From assembly GCF_020520425.1 (NCBI RefSeq), contig NC_079489.1:16144001-16208000 (forward strand): a DNA stretch of 64,000 nt. The letters run 5' to 3'. This DNA is from Spinacia oleracea (lineage: Eukaryota > Streptophyta > Magnoliopsida > Caryophyllales > Amaranthaceae). Positions 46,684-57,598 of this stretch are shown here, one piece after another. The position numbers and the translations under genes are program-made. Under the pieces are notes generated by a model, which worked only from the letters and a program-made list of their open reading frames with translations, was not told where the DNA came from and searched no databases. The first letter of the stretch is position 1. The number at the start of each line of letters is the position of its first letter.

Positions 46684-46882
46684 TATATATATATATATAT
46701 TTTTTTTAATAGGTAAGAAGAATAGACCCTAACTGAACCAGCACCTAGCACAGGTTAACCAGCCCAGCTCCGCAGGTCATCGCTTGAGCCACTCCCAAGC
46801 ATTTTGCAGTTGATGGGGCTCGAACTTGTGACCTCCAAATCACAAGGTGAGTTCCCCACCAACTCCACCAACTTATGTTGGT
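46684..46882 (-). mobile_element. tRNA-derived SINE (about 199 bp), 18-bp TSD
   Basis: Read on the minus strand it starts AACCAACATAAGTTGGTGGA, has a box-B-like GGTCACAAGTTCGAGCCCC, and ends in an A-rich/(AT)n tail (T-run and (AT)n at 46684-46710 on the plus strand). Direct repeats TTTCCTCATACAAATATA at 46666-46683 and 46883-46900 are the target-site duplication, which proves a retroposition event. It is the same family as the SINE in the MLP intron. Confidence 0.88.
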
Positions 46883-46900
46883 TTTCCTCATACAAATATA

Positions 46901-47464
46901 CAATTATACTTTTTGGAGACTTTTATTTGGTTGTCTATGTCAAAAAAAAACTTCTAGAGAAGTATCGTAAATATTCTACATTGTACTTCCTGGTTATATG
47001 AAATTCCTCACATTTACCATTCTTGTGGTTAGTGACAGACCTTGAACAACTTTATGAATGAGGCCGGTTGAAAAAAATTAAGCAAAATACTATGTAATTA
47101 TACAATTATACACAAATTTTAGGGGTGGCCGTAACGAAAATTACAATACAAAATTTTTCGGCCGCAGGGCCAGACCTTCCCCAGGACAAACAAAGATTCG
47201 CCCCTGCCTGTGGTCAAAATTTTAAAACTATGACCATAATTTGTGATTAAGATAAAAGAAAAAAAAATATGGTTGGACATCATTTAATTCATTTTAATAT
47301 AGATTTTATTAATTTTTTATATATTTCAGTAACATATATATACTTCTTCATTATTTTAACCATTTGATGCTTCACATTTGTCAATGTAAATCTTTAGTCA
47401 TCAATATCTCTAATTTTACGTTAACTAAAATATTATTTTAAAAAAAAAATTGATATTTTTTAGT
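46901..47464. other. Non-coding, nothing recognised
   Basis: AT-rich sequence without a gene or a clear repeat. Confidence 0.45.
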
Positions 47465-48191
47465 AGCAACGTGATAAAGGTTGCAACTTGGGACAAAATA
47501 ATTTGTGTCGCAACTATTTTATTAAATTACATAAAAAATATATTACTCCTGTTGTATCCGTTTCCATTTTAAGCGTTCCCTTTTGTTGTACCCGTTTCTA
47601 TTTTTAGACATACATTTTATCCTAAAATACCCTTACATTTCTATCTAATTACCAAAATACCTAAAGATTCTACCCATATTCCCACCTAAATTTCCCCACC
47701 CCTATTATTTAATTCTTTTTCCTTCCCCATATACCCACTCTCTCACCTCCTTTATCACCCATCATTATCACTCCTCTCTCTTACCTCATTTCTTTATTAT
47801 TATTTTTTTTTATTATAATCTATTACGTACATACAATCATTTTTCTTACACTCAATCATTACACTTATACCAATACAAACCAAAATTCCAATTTTCTTAA
47901 AAACACCCCACTTTTCCAAATGGATACAACATTTAGGAACGGAGGGTATTAGATTGTAATTTCTATTTTTTAATTTATAATTTACTAAATAAATGGAAAT
48001 ATATATTTACTATAACCATTATAAAAAATATTTTCTTATTTTAATATTTTCACAGTAAAAATATGGCGTTGATAGTAAAAAATAATTTGATGAATCGCGG
48101 TATACGTGACACCCTTTTGGTACCATTAAAAAAGTGACAAGTAGGATTGCGACACATATTGTTTGTCGCAACTTGCAACCTTTGTCATCGC
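47465..48191. mobile_element. MULE-type MITE related to 36374-36715, interrupted by a Stowaway
   Basis: The left end (GTGATAAAGGTTGCAACTTG) and the right end read in reverse (GGGCGATGACAAAGGTTGCA) match each other and the ends of the element at 36374-36715. The target-site duplication is not clear. A Stowaway (47546-47946) lies inside the left half. Confidence 0.6.
47546..47946. mobile_element. Stowaway-like MITE (about 401 bp)
   Basis: The left end CTCCTGTTGTATCCGTTTCC and the right end, read in reverse, CCCTCCGTTCCTAAATGTTG are inverted repeats with TA at the right border (47947-47948). The left border is less certain (TTA at 47543-47545). Confidence 0.6.
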
Positions 48192-48247
48192 CCATTTAAA
48201 TATATGGAGATAATCTAACAAGATCTCACATGAGACATGACTATACA

Positions 48248-48513
48248 CACTACAAGAATTTGTATCTTTAACGACAACTTAATTACGACGGGTCAAAAAT
48301 CCCGTCGTAAAAGCCTTTTGCGACGGGGCTAACAACCCAACAATGACGGGAATAACCGTCGCAAATGTCTTTTACGACGGGTTTACGACGAATTTACGAC
48401 GGGATTTCTATTAACGACGGCCCCCTTTTATGACGGGTTCGCGACAGGAAATCCCGTCGTTAATCAACGAATATTGGGATTTCCCGTCGTCAATAGTACA
48501 ATTTCTTGTAGTG
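48248..48513. mobile_element. CACTA-type MITE (266 bp), TSD ACA
   Basis: Ends CACTACAAGAATTTGTA and TACAATTTCTTGTAGTG are inverted repeats with a perfect 3-bp duplication ACA (48245-48247 and 48514-48516). The interior repeats ACGACGGG/CCCGTCGT like the copy at 38987-39253, here in the opposite orientation. Confidence 0.9.
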
Positions 48514-48516
48514 ACA

Positions 48517-49411
48517 ATTCATTATGTATCAGTCACAAAAAAATTGATAAAAGAGAATGTTTGAATAATGTAAAATTGCAAATGGTACAAGTAAAAAAGG
48601 AGGAATTGAATATATATCAAAATGTCAGAGATGATTTTGTAGCTAGGTGGGTACGTATTCAGAGGTACACTATATTGTAGAAAATGTAGATTGCATAAAC
48701 TAGACCAAGCAAGGAATTGAACTCGTAATCTTTTCGTAATATGAATAAAGAAAATCTTAGCTCAATTAGACAACAATCTGCTCCTAGCTTAGAATTGATA
48801 ACTAGTCATTATCAATTCGAAATTATTGACTTGTTATGAACTTGTAACTGTTGAATTAAAGTATCAATAACCAAACACAAATGACAACAAAATAATTAAG
48901 TACCATTCAGCTAGGGATGATAGCCTGATAAAGAATGACAATGATGAGAATAAAATTAAGTGTAAAATAAGAAGAATATTAATATCATAATATCCATGCA
49001 TGTTAATGCAATTTCCAACTAATATCATCATGGTAGAGGATGATAATGAAAATATATGAAGAGAATGAGATTATTTAGGTGAATTATGTACCGTTTCCAT
49101 GCATGGATACATTTCTAGGAATTTCTTACATTTTTAAGGTAGATATTCATTCTCATTGCCTCTATTTATTATAGCCTATCAATCGGGACGTAATTCTATA
49201 TATATATGTAGCCCTCCATAATCAATAATTCAATAACAGATTCTTGTAATGTCCACAAGTCCATAACAACCTTTAATCTTTATATACCCTAGATTAAGCC
49301 CGGCCCCTAGAAAACAATCTTAGCTTCATCTATATATATCCTCACCGCCCATTAGATTAAGGCCGGAGCTGTCACACGCATCACACACCATAGCCATTCC
49401 GATCCCCATCA
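48517..49411. other. Non-coding, nothing recognised
   Basis: AT-rich sequence. Near 49400-49440 it becomes promoter/leader-like (CACCACAACA before an ATG at 49434), but that ATG meets a stop after a few codons. Confidence 0.4.
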
Positions 49412-49639
49412 TTGCACATTCGCACACCACAACAATGTCGCTCCATTTGTTATAACGGATGTAAAGAAAGATTAAATAACGTGAATAAAGAATTCAGAGA
49501 TTTAACGGCAGAGGGAAATAAAGTTTTATTGATCTTAACGAGTACAGATTACAGAATGCAACTGGCTTATGACTTGAAGAGTTTATGTAGTGCTCTCTAT
49601 ACATATGCGGAAAAGGCCGAGAAAATAGGCCCAAAATAG
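49412..49639 (+). CDS. Possible small coding sequence or gene remnant, unrecognised
   Basis: A frame of 75 codons ends with a plausible soluble helical peptide (NNVNKEFRDLTAEGNKVLLI, then TSTDYRMQLAYDLKSLCSAL). Its balanced composition in an AT-rich setting is more protein-like than most frames here. The first in-frame codons (MHIRTPQQCRS) look like leader sequence, so the real start may be lost or lie in another exon. No family was recognised. It could be a relic of a retroposed or partly deleted gene. Confidence 0.25.
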   Translation: MHIRTPQQCRSICYNGCKERLNNVNKEFRDLTAEGNKVLLILTSTDYRMQLAYDLKSLCSALYTYAEKAEKIGPK

Positions 49640-50232
49640 ATAACCCTAGTTCAGAATAACATATACCGTAAAGTTTGGGGAGCCCTAAACCAGGGGCGTT
49701 GCCCTGAACCCCGACTCGTTGAGCGGTCAGCAAAATCCCCGTATTTAGGCATTACAGTAAAAGAATTGACCGATTCAAGACATTATTCTAACAAGCCCCA
49801 ATAAACAACCTGCATCATCATTTATGTTGACAACGTATATCACTTCACGCTGGACGGTATCCACTCCTACCCGTGACGAGACCCATCCCCACTCGCTATA
49901 TGCCAAACGTAACATGAGTTGTCGAGTTAAATCTTTAATAGAGTGTAAGCTAAAGCGAAGCTTTTGGTTACACGCTTATGTGCGCGGCCGGGGGCACTTG
50001 AGTTGCGGCCATAGAGTTTGCCGCAAGGATTTCTTTCTCGCCGATTCGATCATAGGTCATGCACATGACCTTAATAAAAAAATGTCGGAGTTTATACTAC
50101 AATCTTACTTCACATGCATCAAGCAAACAAAAGAAATACGGAGTATATACAAATATTGCATCAATCAATAAAAAAATTTACGGTTGAGCTATTCTTTCAA
50201 GTACTTTTCCTATTAGGTTTTTTGGGTGCGAA
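49640..50232. other. Non-coding region with patch similar to the MLP upstream flank
   Basis: No gene is seen. 49746-49791 resembles 39738-39782. A GC-richer patch at about 49660-49740 (CAGGGGCGTTGCCCTGAACC) looks like a piece of a dispersed repeat. Confidence 0.4.
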
Positions 50233-50982
50233 CAGGGGTGTAAATAAGCTGAGCCGAGTTGAGTACTACTCTGTTTATGTTCATTTAATTTAGGTGAGCT
50301 CGATCCCCATCACGAGCTTTCAATCGAGCTCAAAAATTTGTTCAACCTCGGTTCATTTAAGAGATTTTGTGTTGGTGAACGATTCATGAACATCTAGTTT
50401 ATTAATCGAGTCGAGTTCATAAACGAGCTTTGCACTTTAAAATTTAATCATTTGAAAACATAATTTTGAAAGTGCACTAATATAGCCATTTAAATTCCAA
50501 ATTTTTTTACTTTATGATACACGTAGTTCGTATTTTTTTGGTTTTTAAAATTAAAGTTAGAATACGATTTTTTATCTATGATCATATAAGTTATGTATGG
50601 AAATTTTGATTATTGATAGAGATGGAAATCTATTAGGATTTAATGTTTTAGAATATTTGGTGTATATTAGACTTCTAGACATATTAGTGTTTCTAATTCT
50701 ATTAAGACTCATATGATAATTTCTATATATACGGTCAATGGAATACACTCCATTCACGGAGTTTCACAATATCTAACAATTATGAACACAAATAGATGAG
50801 CTCGTTCATTCATGAACATAAATGAACGAAAATATGTATGTTCATGTTCAAACTCGTTTAATAGACGAGTTCCAAAAGTTGTTCATGCTCGGCTCATTTA
50901 TTAAATAAACGACCATGAACGTGCTTTAATCGGGCTCGAACATGGGTAATTTATTGAGGGTATCGACTCATTTGCACCCCTA
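50233..50982. mobile_element. Non-autonomous hAT element (750 bp)
   Basis: Ends CAGGGGTGTAAAT and ATTTGCACCCCTA are inverted repeats of hAT type. The 8-bp flanks GGTGCGAA (50225-50232) and GATACGAA (50983-50990) agree at six positions, a decayed duplication. Subterminal regions repeat GAGCTCG/CGAGCTC-like motifs. There is no transposase. Confidence 0.75.
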
Positions 50983-51744
50983 GATACGAATGAGATATAC
51001 TGACAATACAAATTACAAGGAGGGAGTAAGGATTCGAACTTAGACTACACAGTGCGCTTACAGCGCGTCTCCTGTGAGACCAGTCACACCATCAACTTGA
51101 TGGTGTGACGAGCGCGAAACCAACAGCGTACCTCTCCTAAAACTATAAAAAAAAAGTAACATATCTAAACTATAGAAGTAACATACCTAAACTAAAAAAG
51201 TACCTCCTCTAAAATTATATAAAAAAAAGTAACATGTCTAAACTATAGAAGTAACATACCTAAACTAAAAATGTACCTCCCCTAAAACTATTACGTATAA
51301 AAAAAAAGTAACATGTCTAAACTATATAAGTAACATACGTAAACTAAAAAAGTACCGCATCCAAAATTATAAAAAAAAGTAACATGTCTAAACTATAGAA
51401 GTAATACATAAACTAAAAAGGTACCTCCCCTAAAACTAATCCGTATAAAAAAGGTAACATGTCTAAACTATAGAAGTAACATACCTAAACTAAAAAGATA
51501 CCTCCCCTAAAACTACTCCGTATAAAAAAAAGTAACATGTCTAAACTATAGAAGTAACATACCTAAACTAAAAAAAATACCTCCTCTAAAATTATTATAA
51601 AAAAAAGTAACATGTCTAAAATATAGAAGTAACATACCTAAACTAAGAAGGTATCTCCCCTAAAACTATTCCGAATAAAAAAAGTAACATGTATAAACTC
51701 TAGAAGTAACATACCTAAACTAAAAAAAAGTAATTCCTCTAAAA

Positions 51745-53571
51745 TCTAATATATATATATATATAAAGGGGAGTTTTTTCAAGAGTATTGGGAGCGTCCA
51801 CGTAGGAAAGTCCAGTCACAAAATCAACATTAATTTTATTTTAATTAATGTAAAAGATAAAAGTAAATTAAGGATAAAATATTTAACTATAAGATAAACA
51901 TTGAGTAATAATTAAGTTGATAAAATCAAATTAAGGATAAAATATTAAATGATAAGATAAACATTGATTAATAATAAAGGTTTTATTTAAAAAAAAATGT
52001 AGGTATAAGATACTCCTATATATATAATATCTAAATATCTCATGGGCTATTTGCGTAGTCAAGGAGCAAAATACTTCAATTTTTATTATAGCTTTACGCC
52101 TTTACGAATGGTTTTTTTGGGTGTTCTATCGTTCAACTTTTTGTAGGCATAGATTTTAACTTGAACGCTGTTTTATATAATAGCTTTACCGTGATTTTTG
52201 TTGTTCTATCATTATTCAACATGTTTTATTAATCGACATACAAGACATCTAACTGATGATCCGAAGTGTTATTTATGTGGAGATGAGGAGAAAATAATGT
52301 TACGTTGCATATACTTAGAAACTTTCCAACAGCCAAGACTATTTGCCGTCGGCTTCTGGTCCTACAGATGCACTCAGTTTTTTTCAAGGAGACCTTAGAC
52401 ATTGGTTTATAAAAAATCAGGAGTTTAAAGATCCTACGAGCAATGTAATTTGAGCCACTTATTTCTATATTACAATAGGGTGGATATGTGTGAGGAATTG
52501 TTTCGTTTTTTGTCGTAGTGAAGATGGTTGTGCGTGGTAACAAGTAGGAGATTTATGTAGCTTGGTGTGCCCACCTGATGGTTGGTATGCAATGAATACT
52601 GATGGACCATTAAAAGGCTCTTCGAGTCTAGCTGGGGGATGGGGCGATCATACGGAACAACAGGTCGAGGTACTATGGTGTCTGCCTTCATAGCTTAGGG
52701 AACTTTGGTAGATGCAATGCTTCTTTTCAGGCTGAGGTTATGGCGCTTGCAAGTGATAAATCTAGCATGTGTGCAAGCTCTCGAGTGTGTTGCGGATGGA
52801 AGCAGTGAGTGTGATTGCTCGCCAATCATGGAGTTCCTAGAGGATATTCCATCTTATATTATACATATACAAAATTTATGTATTAAGTATATTAGTTTAG
52901 TAATAATTTAATTTTTTTAGTTTGGTTATACTTCTCATGTTTCCAAACATAAAAATATTGTTGTACAATCCGGGCAACGACCGAAATTTATTTTAAATTG
53001 TAAACTAATATTTTTCCCCCCTTTATCCTTCATAATTGATATTAAAAGTATTTTTTTATTCTTTATTTTCTTTACATTTGGATGTTAGAACAGGCCCTGT
53101 CAAGATTCAGGACTCTTCTATAAAGTTTGACAATAGTAAAGATAAGATTTTATTTTATAAGAGTTTTGGGAAGTGAAAATACCATAAGTGACGATGACAT
53201 TTTAAAAAAAAAATCTGGCATATAGTAAAGTGCATTTAGATAAATCTTAGCAAAGATAATAAGATTAGTTATTTAGATGATCAAAGAAGTTTGTTTATGG
53301 TAGAAATAGTCCATTTAGATAAATCTTAGCAAAGTAGAAAAATAGAACAATGTTACTAGATCAGTTCATATACGAAGTATATAATTTCATCAAAGATTTT
53401 TCTTATTTAGAGTAAAATTTTAATTTTTGCTTTGGTATTACAATTAGGCCAATTAGGGATATCATAGACTGAGCATAAGAGTTTTTCATAAACTTATACT
53501 TCCGTATAAGATATAAGTCATTGTATTTTAACTATTGTTTTTTGCCGTGCATCGCACGGGCTTCAAACTAG
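51745..53571 (+). mobile_element. Non-autonomous Helitron (1827 bp) with captured LINE sequence
   Basis: It starts TCTAATATATATATATATAT and ends with the hairpin CCGTGC-ATC-GCACGG, then GCTTCAAACTAG, between A (51744) and T (53572). Joining the flanks gives CTCTAAAA|TTATATAAA, exactly the sequence present in other units of the surrounding array, so the borders and the lack of a target-site duplication are directly supported. It has no Rep/helicase. The interior carries LINE-derived sequence at about 52215-52830. Confidence 0.92.
52215..52830 (+). pseudogene. LINE zf-RVT/RNase H fragment captured in the Helitron
   Basis: A zinc-binding stretch (DDPKCYLCGDEEKIMLRC at about 52255-52311) is followed, after frameshifts, by an RNase H-like start (WYAMNTDGPLKGSSSLAGGW at about 52580-52640) and LACVQALECVADGSSE at about 52756-52805. 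This order (zinc region, then RNase H) is that of plant L1-type LINE C-termini, as in the LINE at 7371-9376. Several stops make it non-coding. Confidence 0.65.
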
Positions 53572-53844
53572 TTATATAAAAAAAAGTAACATGTCTAAAC
53601 TATAGAAGTAACATACCTAAACTAAGAAGGTATCTCCCCTAAAACTACTCCGTATAAAAAAAGTAACAGGTATAAACTATAGAAGTAACATACCTAAACT
53701 AAAAAAAGTACCTCCTCTAAAATTATAAAAAAAAGTAACATGTCTAAACTATAGAAGTAACATACCTAAATTCGCAAGTGTGAACTGGTCTCACCATCAG
53801 TTGATGATAAAGACAGTCTCATATAAGAATTTGGGGTGCGCTTA

Positions 53845-54152
53845 ATACCTTTCTCGTTAGTCTCATTGTCGATGAACAATTATGGTATATGATCTGGTTC
53901 ACCTAAAACTCTAAAAGGTCCCGACAGGAAATTGATTAAATTTGCATTAACTTGAAAGCAGTTGGGACTTTATCTCAATTATTTATGCACCATAGTTATC
54001 GAGTTATTGACGAATTAGGTAGGACGTGATTCATGTGATTCTAATTACTTAATATATAATTTTTGGATTATTCCTCTCTTGAATAATTTTTTTTTTTTTG
54101 TTAATTTTGTTTTTTTTTTATGTACCCTGAATTATTGGTTAACCACAACTTT
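53845..54152. other. Non-coding, nothing recognised
   Basis: AT-rich sequence without coding signal between the MULE-type element and the hAT element to its right. Confidence 0.5.
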
Positions 54153-54160
54153 GTTAAAGG

Positions 54161-54829
54161 TAGGGATGCAAATGAGCCGATATGTTCGCTAACATCTCGC
54201 AAAAAAGCTCGGTCAAAACTCGGTCAAAGCTCGTTTATTAATTGATGAACGAGTTTGAACAAAAATTATAGGCTCGATAAGTAAATGAGCCCAGCCCGAA
54301 CAAAAAACGTTCGGCTCGTTAATGTTCACGAGCACTCGTTTATATCTCATTAATTACTCGTTTATATGCCCGATTATAAACCCGTTAATAACTCGCTCAA
54401 GCTCGAAAAAATAGTTTACTTTAAAAAAAAAAAAATATAACGACAAGCTCGGTCAAAGCTCGAAAACCCATAAATGTTATGAAGTGTATAAAACGGAAGC
54501 GAATATGTCATGTAGTATAATATCCAATAGAATATTGCAGTCATACTTATATTTTGTGAAGTTTCTCCTTGATTATATGATTTAAATCAATTTGACAATT
54601 TCACAAAGTTCGTTTATTAAGCTCGATTAAAGCCCTTTAGCTCGAGCTCGAACTCGGGTTCAAGCTCGGGCTAAACGAGCGAGCTCGATACATCCTAATG
54701 CTTAGCGAACAAAGCTCGAACAACAAATTACAAAGCTCGGTTAAGCTCGAGACAAGGTCGAATAGTAAAAATCTTTATCAAGTTTAACTCGAACAAAGTA
54801 AAACTCGGCTTGGCTCGTTTTCATCCGTA
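54161..54829. mobile_element. Non-autonomous hAT element (669 bp)
   Basis: Ends TAGGGATGCAAATGAGCC and GGCTCGTTTTCATCCGTA are inverted repeats. The flanks GTTAAAGG (54153-54160) and ATTAAAGT (54830-54837) share six central bases, a decayed 8-bp duplication. GCTCG/CGAGC motifs repeat throughout the subterminal regions, as in 50233-50982. Confidence 0.72.
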
Positions 54830-55022
54830 ATTAAAGTGGCTAGTTGTAACCCTTTCTGATATCATGAAGTGTATTTAAGTACGGCGGATTCTATTTATGA
54901 ACTGCTATACAAATATTAATACATTTTAACAACTAAATGATCGACAACATTAACCTTTGCTTAAGAGTATCCTAGTTAATACAACAACCATCTCAATTCA
55001 CCTCCATTTTCCTTTTACTAAG

Positions 55023-55079
55023 GCGGTTTGACTTTTATTACTCCCTTCATGTATCACCCTCAATCCAAGCATATCGTAA
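55023..55079. mobile_element. Fragment: one end of the Harbinger MITE family of 13753-14144
   Basis: TTTGACTTTTATTA, CACCCTCAATCCAAGCAT and a following CGTAA match the right end of the MITE at 13753-14144. The other end is absent. A hAT-like end begins at once on the right. Confidence 0.65.
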
Positions 55080-55395
55080 GGGTGTAAATGAGTTGATGTT
55101 CATGATCTACTCGCAAAAGTTCGGTCAAATCTCGTTTGATAATTTAATAAACAATCTTGAACAAAAATTTATGTTCATTAATGTTCGTGAAAAACTCGTC
55201 TAAGTTCTTTTATAATAGTATTATGTTCAAGTATAACTCGTTTAAAACCCGTTCAACCTCGAATAAGTATATGCCATTTAAAAACAATTTTAGTTTCTTT
55301 CTATATCTTTTAATAAAATCAAAATTTTTGTTTCGTGTAAATATTTGGCCATATATTTTTATTATAGAAAGATTTGAAAAAACTTAATAAAATTA
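55080..55395 (+). mobile_element. Fragment of a hAT element (left end only)
   Basis: It starts AGGGTGTAAATGAGTTGATG, similar to the hAT ends at 50233 and 54161, and continues with ACTCG/GTTCG motifs. No right end is found; the 76-codon frame in it is AT-rich noise. Confidence 0.5.
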
Positions 55396-55411
55396 AATAG
55401 ATGCATAATTT

Positions 55412-56243
55412 TTTTTTTTGGACATAGGCTTAATCATACATAAAAGAAAGAGTCTTACAACACTAAAAGGCCTTTATAAACCTTTACATGAACTACATTA
55501 ACAACCTGAGCACTACTTACTCTTACGTGAAAAACTTGAAATGACAAAGTTAAAGTAATCGCTCTCCGTGTTGGCCCTTGGCAGTTGGACTCCAGTTGTA
55601 AGTAGCACTACTTCGAATTGTGTGTGCCAAAACCTACAATACACATGCTTCCCAAATTTCCTTTTCCACAAAGGATGAAGATTGGGTAAAAACAACTGAG
55701 ATGGTCCTCAATAACTTGTGGTACTCGAAAGATTATGCAAGACACATAAGAAAAGTAATGCCACGGGGCAACAAACCTCGAAACCTCCCTTTAAAGGGGA
55801 AAAGACACAATCCGAATAGCATGCTATGAATCCCCAAACAACGGGGAGTAGCGCTCAAATATGAAATTTTGACTGCAACGAGAATGAAACTCATCGCACA
55901 TCTAAACTGAGACTTAACGACCAGTCCCAATGACCTCCGATTAACCACATCGGAACAAACACCCCCGTGAAAGCCAAACTTTCCCCCAACATAGTCCCAC
56001 ACCTAGTAATGAAAGACCTACATAAAATAGACCCCGATAACCCCATCAAAACCACTAACAAGGTTACTGTTGTCATCTTTGACAACATCCAGGACAACAA
56101 CTTCCCCAAAACTAAGACACCAGACATTGGGGAAGGGTCGGACATCTCTTCCCTTGACCACCCTATTCCTAGGGATTGAACCCAAAATTACTTCACCTAA
56201 AACCTTTGTAAACTGATACACCCACAATGGACATAGTCAATTA
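55412..56243 (-). mobile_element. Retroposed sequence with poly(A), decayed coding region
   Basis: The minus strand ends in an A-run (T-run at 55410-55420) just after AAGCCTATGTCC, a typical LINE-like 3' end. The direct repeat GCATAATTT occurs at 55403-55411 and 56244-56252, consistent with a target-site duplication. On the minus strand three consecutive open stretches (56227-56018, 56002-55733, 55695-55513) read like decayed protein (VLGEVILGSIPRNRVVKGRD), in frames separated by stops. The protein is not recognised; it may be a LINE ORF or a retroposed host transcript. Confidence 0.5.
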
Positions 56244-56265
56244 GCATAATTTAGTATACATACTA

Positions 56266-57465
56266 TGTGATGCGTGCCTTCCCTAACTGCTCCCGGACCG
56301 AACAAGAAGAAGTAAAAATCTCCAAATGCCGCCCCTCTGTAGATATCCAACAGCACGTTCGGATCCGCCTTAGGTTCAACCAACTAGGATATTCTCTAAG
56401 GTTTTATGCACTCGGGAACTCACAATATGTGATAGGAAAATATTAAACTCGGTTGAATTCAATGTATGTTGTATGTTATAAATTGTGATCATGAACCACA
56501 TATTTATAGGGTGGAAAATAGAGAAGTCTACTCCTACTAGGAATCGAATAACTAAACCCATTAGGATTTTAGTTAAACATAACCACTTAGTATTTTAGGA
56601 ATAATCAAAAACTAATTAAGTATTAGATTTATCCTAGAATTCTAATTAACGTAGGATTAGGAAAACGAAAAACTTATGGCCCAAGTAACTTAGCGCCTAA
56701 GTTGATGGCCGGCTAGGCGTGTGGGCTTGTGCCTTGGCGCGTAAACCTGGCAGGCCATCCGCCCACCCTTCCTTGGTTCCCACGGGTCCTTGGCGCACAC
56801 GCTGTAGGCCCACGCTGGGCGCTGGCACATTGCTGCTACGCTACTGGCGCAGGCCTACTAGCGCTGGGCCTTGCATATTCGCCGTGCTTCCAATTCTTTT
56901 TCTGATTCCGGAATTTATTTTCGATTCGAACAATATTCACGTTTTCGATAATATTTCCGATTCCGACAATATTTTTGATTTCGGCAATTTTTCCGATTCC
57001 AGCAATATTTATATTTCAGTTAATATTTTCCGAAACGAACAATATTTCCATTTTTGGAAATATCTTTGACTTCGATAATATTAATATTTCCGTTATGAAC
57101 CATATTTCCGTTTCCGGTAATATATTTATTTCCGAATAATATTCTTTCTTTGCCTTTTGATGATTTCAGCTTCCACTGGAATCGAGATCCATCACTTTCC
57201 GTATGTCCATACATAGAGTATTTACTGAATATTATATTCACCAAAATATTTGATCCGTTCACGTACTATTTGTGTGACCCAACGGGTTCAGGCAAGAGTA
57301 ATATGTGGATTAATATTATTGATTCCGCTTGAACTGAACCGGCCTCTAGCTAGGCATTCAGATCACTTGATCTCACTGAATTGTTAATTTTTTAATTAAT
57401 ACTGAACCACATTTATTAGACTTAGCATTAAATGCAAACTTGGACCAAGGGCATTAATTCCTTCA
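56266..57465 (-). mobile_element. Probable solo or orphan LTR of a copia (SIRE/Maximus-like) element
   Basis: Read on the minus strand it starts TGAAGGAATTAATGCCCTTG and contains a TATA-like CTATAAATATG (about 56497-56507). It ends near CACGCATCACA at 56266. The AT/pyrimidine region at 56900-57140 is a degenerate repeat of TTCCGATTCCGACAATATTT-type units. The start resembles LTRs of sirevirus-type copia elements known from plants (from memory, unverified). No matching 5-bp TSD was found, so the exact borders are uncertain. Confidence 0.45.
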
Positions 57466-57598
57466 CTCCCATGTATACTAAATCCAAATTTTGTGTTTAC
57501 TTGAGCTCGCTTGTACAATATACTCTTTACCCCAATTTGGTAGGTGCTCTATTGCAATTTAGATGGTGGACTGTGGTGCACAGTCCTCTACGTGTATC

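Larger units (their letters stand above)
51140..53770 (+). repeat. Tandem array (about 70-bp units), interrupted by the Helitron
   Basis: Units read AAGTAACATGTCTAAACTAT, AGAAGTAACATACCTAAACT and AAAAAGTACCTCCTCTAAAA, followed by an A-rich spacer. About eight units lie left of 51745 and about three lie right of 53571. Confidence 0.88.
51061..53835. mobile_element. MULE-type element with tandem array, split by a Helitron; 9-bp TSD
   Basis: The perfect 9-bp duplication GTGCGCTTA lies at 51052-51060 and 53836-53844. The left arm has the palindrome CACACCATCAACTTGATGGT (GTG) at about 51085-51107; the right arm has a diverged copy (CTCACCATCAGTTGATGATA) near 53791. The interior is an array of about eleven units of about 70 bp. 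Without the 1827-bp Helitron the element is 948 bp. It belongs to the same family as 41208-42371 by its ends. Confidence 0.82.

Noticed and set aside
46684..46882. Possible tRNA gene (box A/B-like words)
   Set aside because: No cloverleaf can be completed; the 18-bp TSD and the A-rich tail show a SINE.
56249..57484. Inverted repeat of about 12 bp (ATTTAGTATACAT and ATGTATACTAAAT) around the probable copia LTR
   Set aside because: The word is low-complexity and partly self-complementary, and it does not match LTR logic (direct TSD expected); probably chance.
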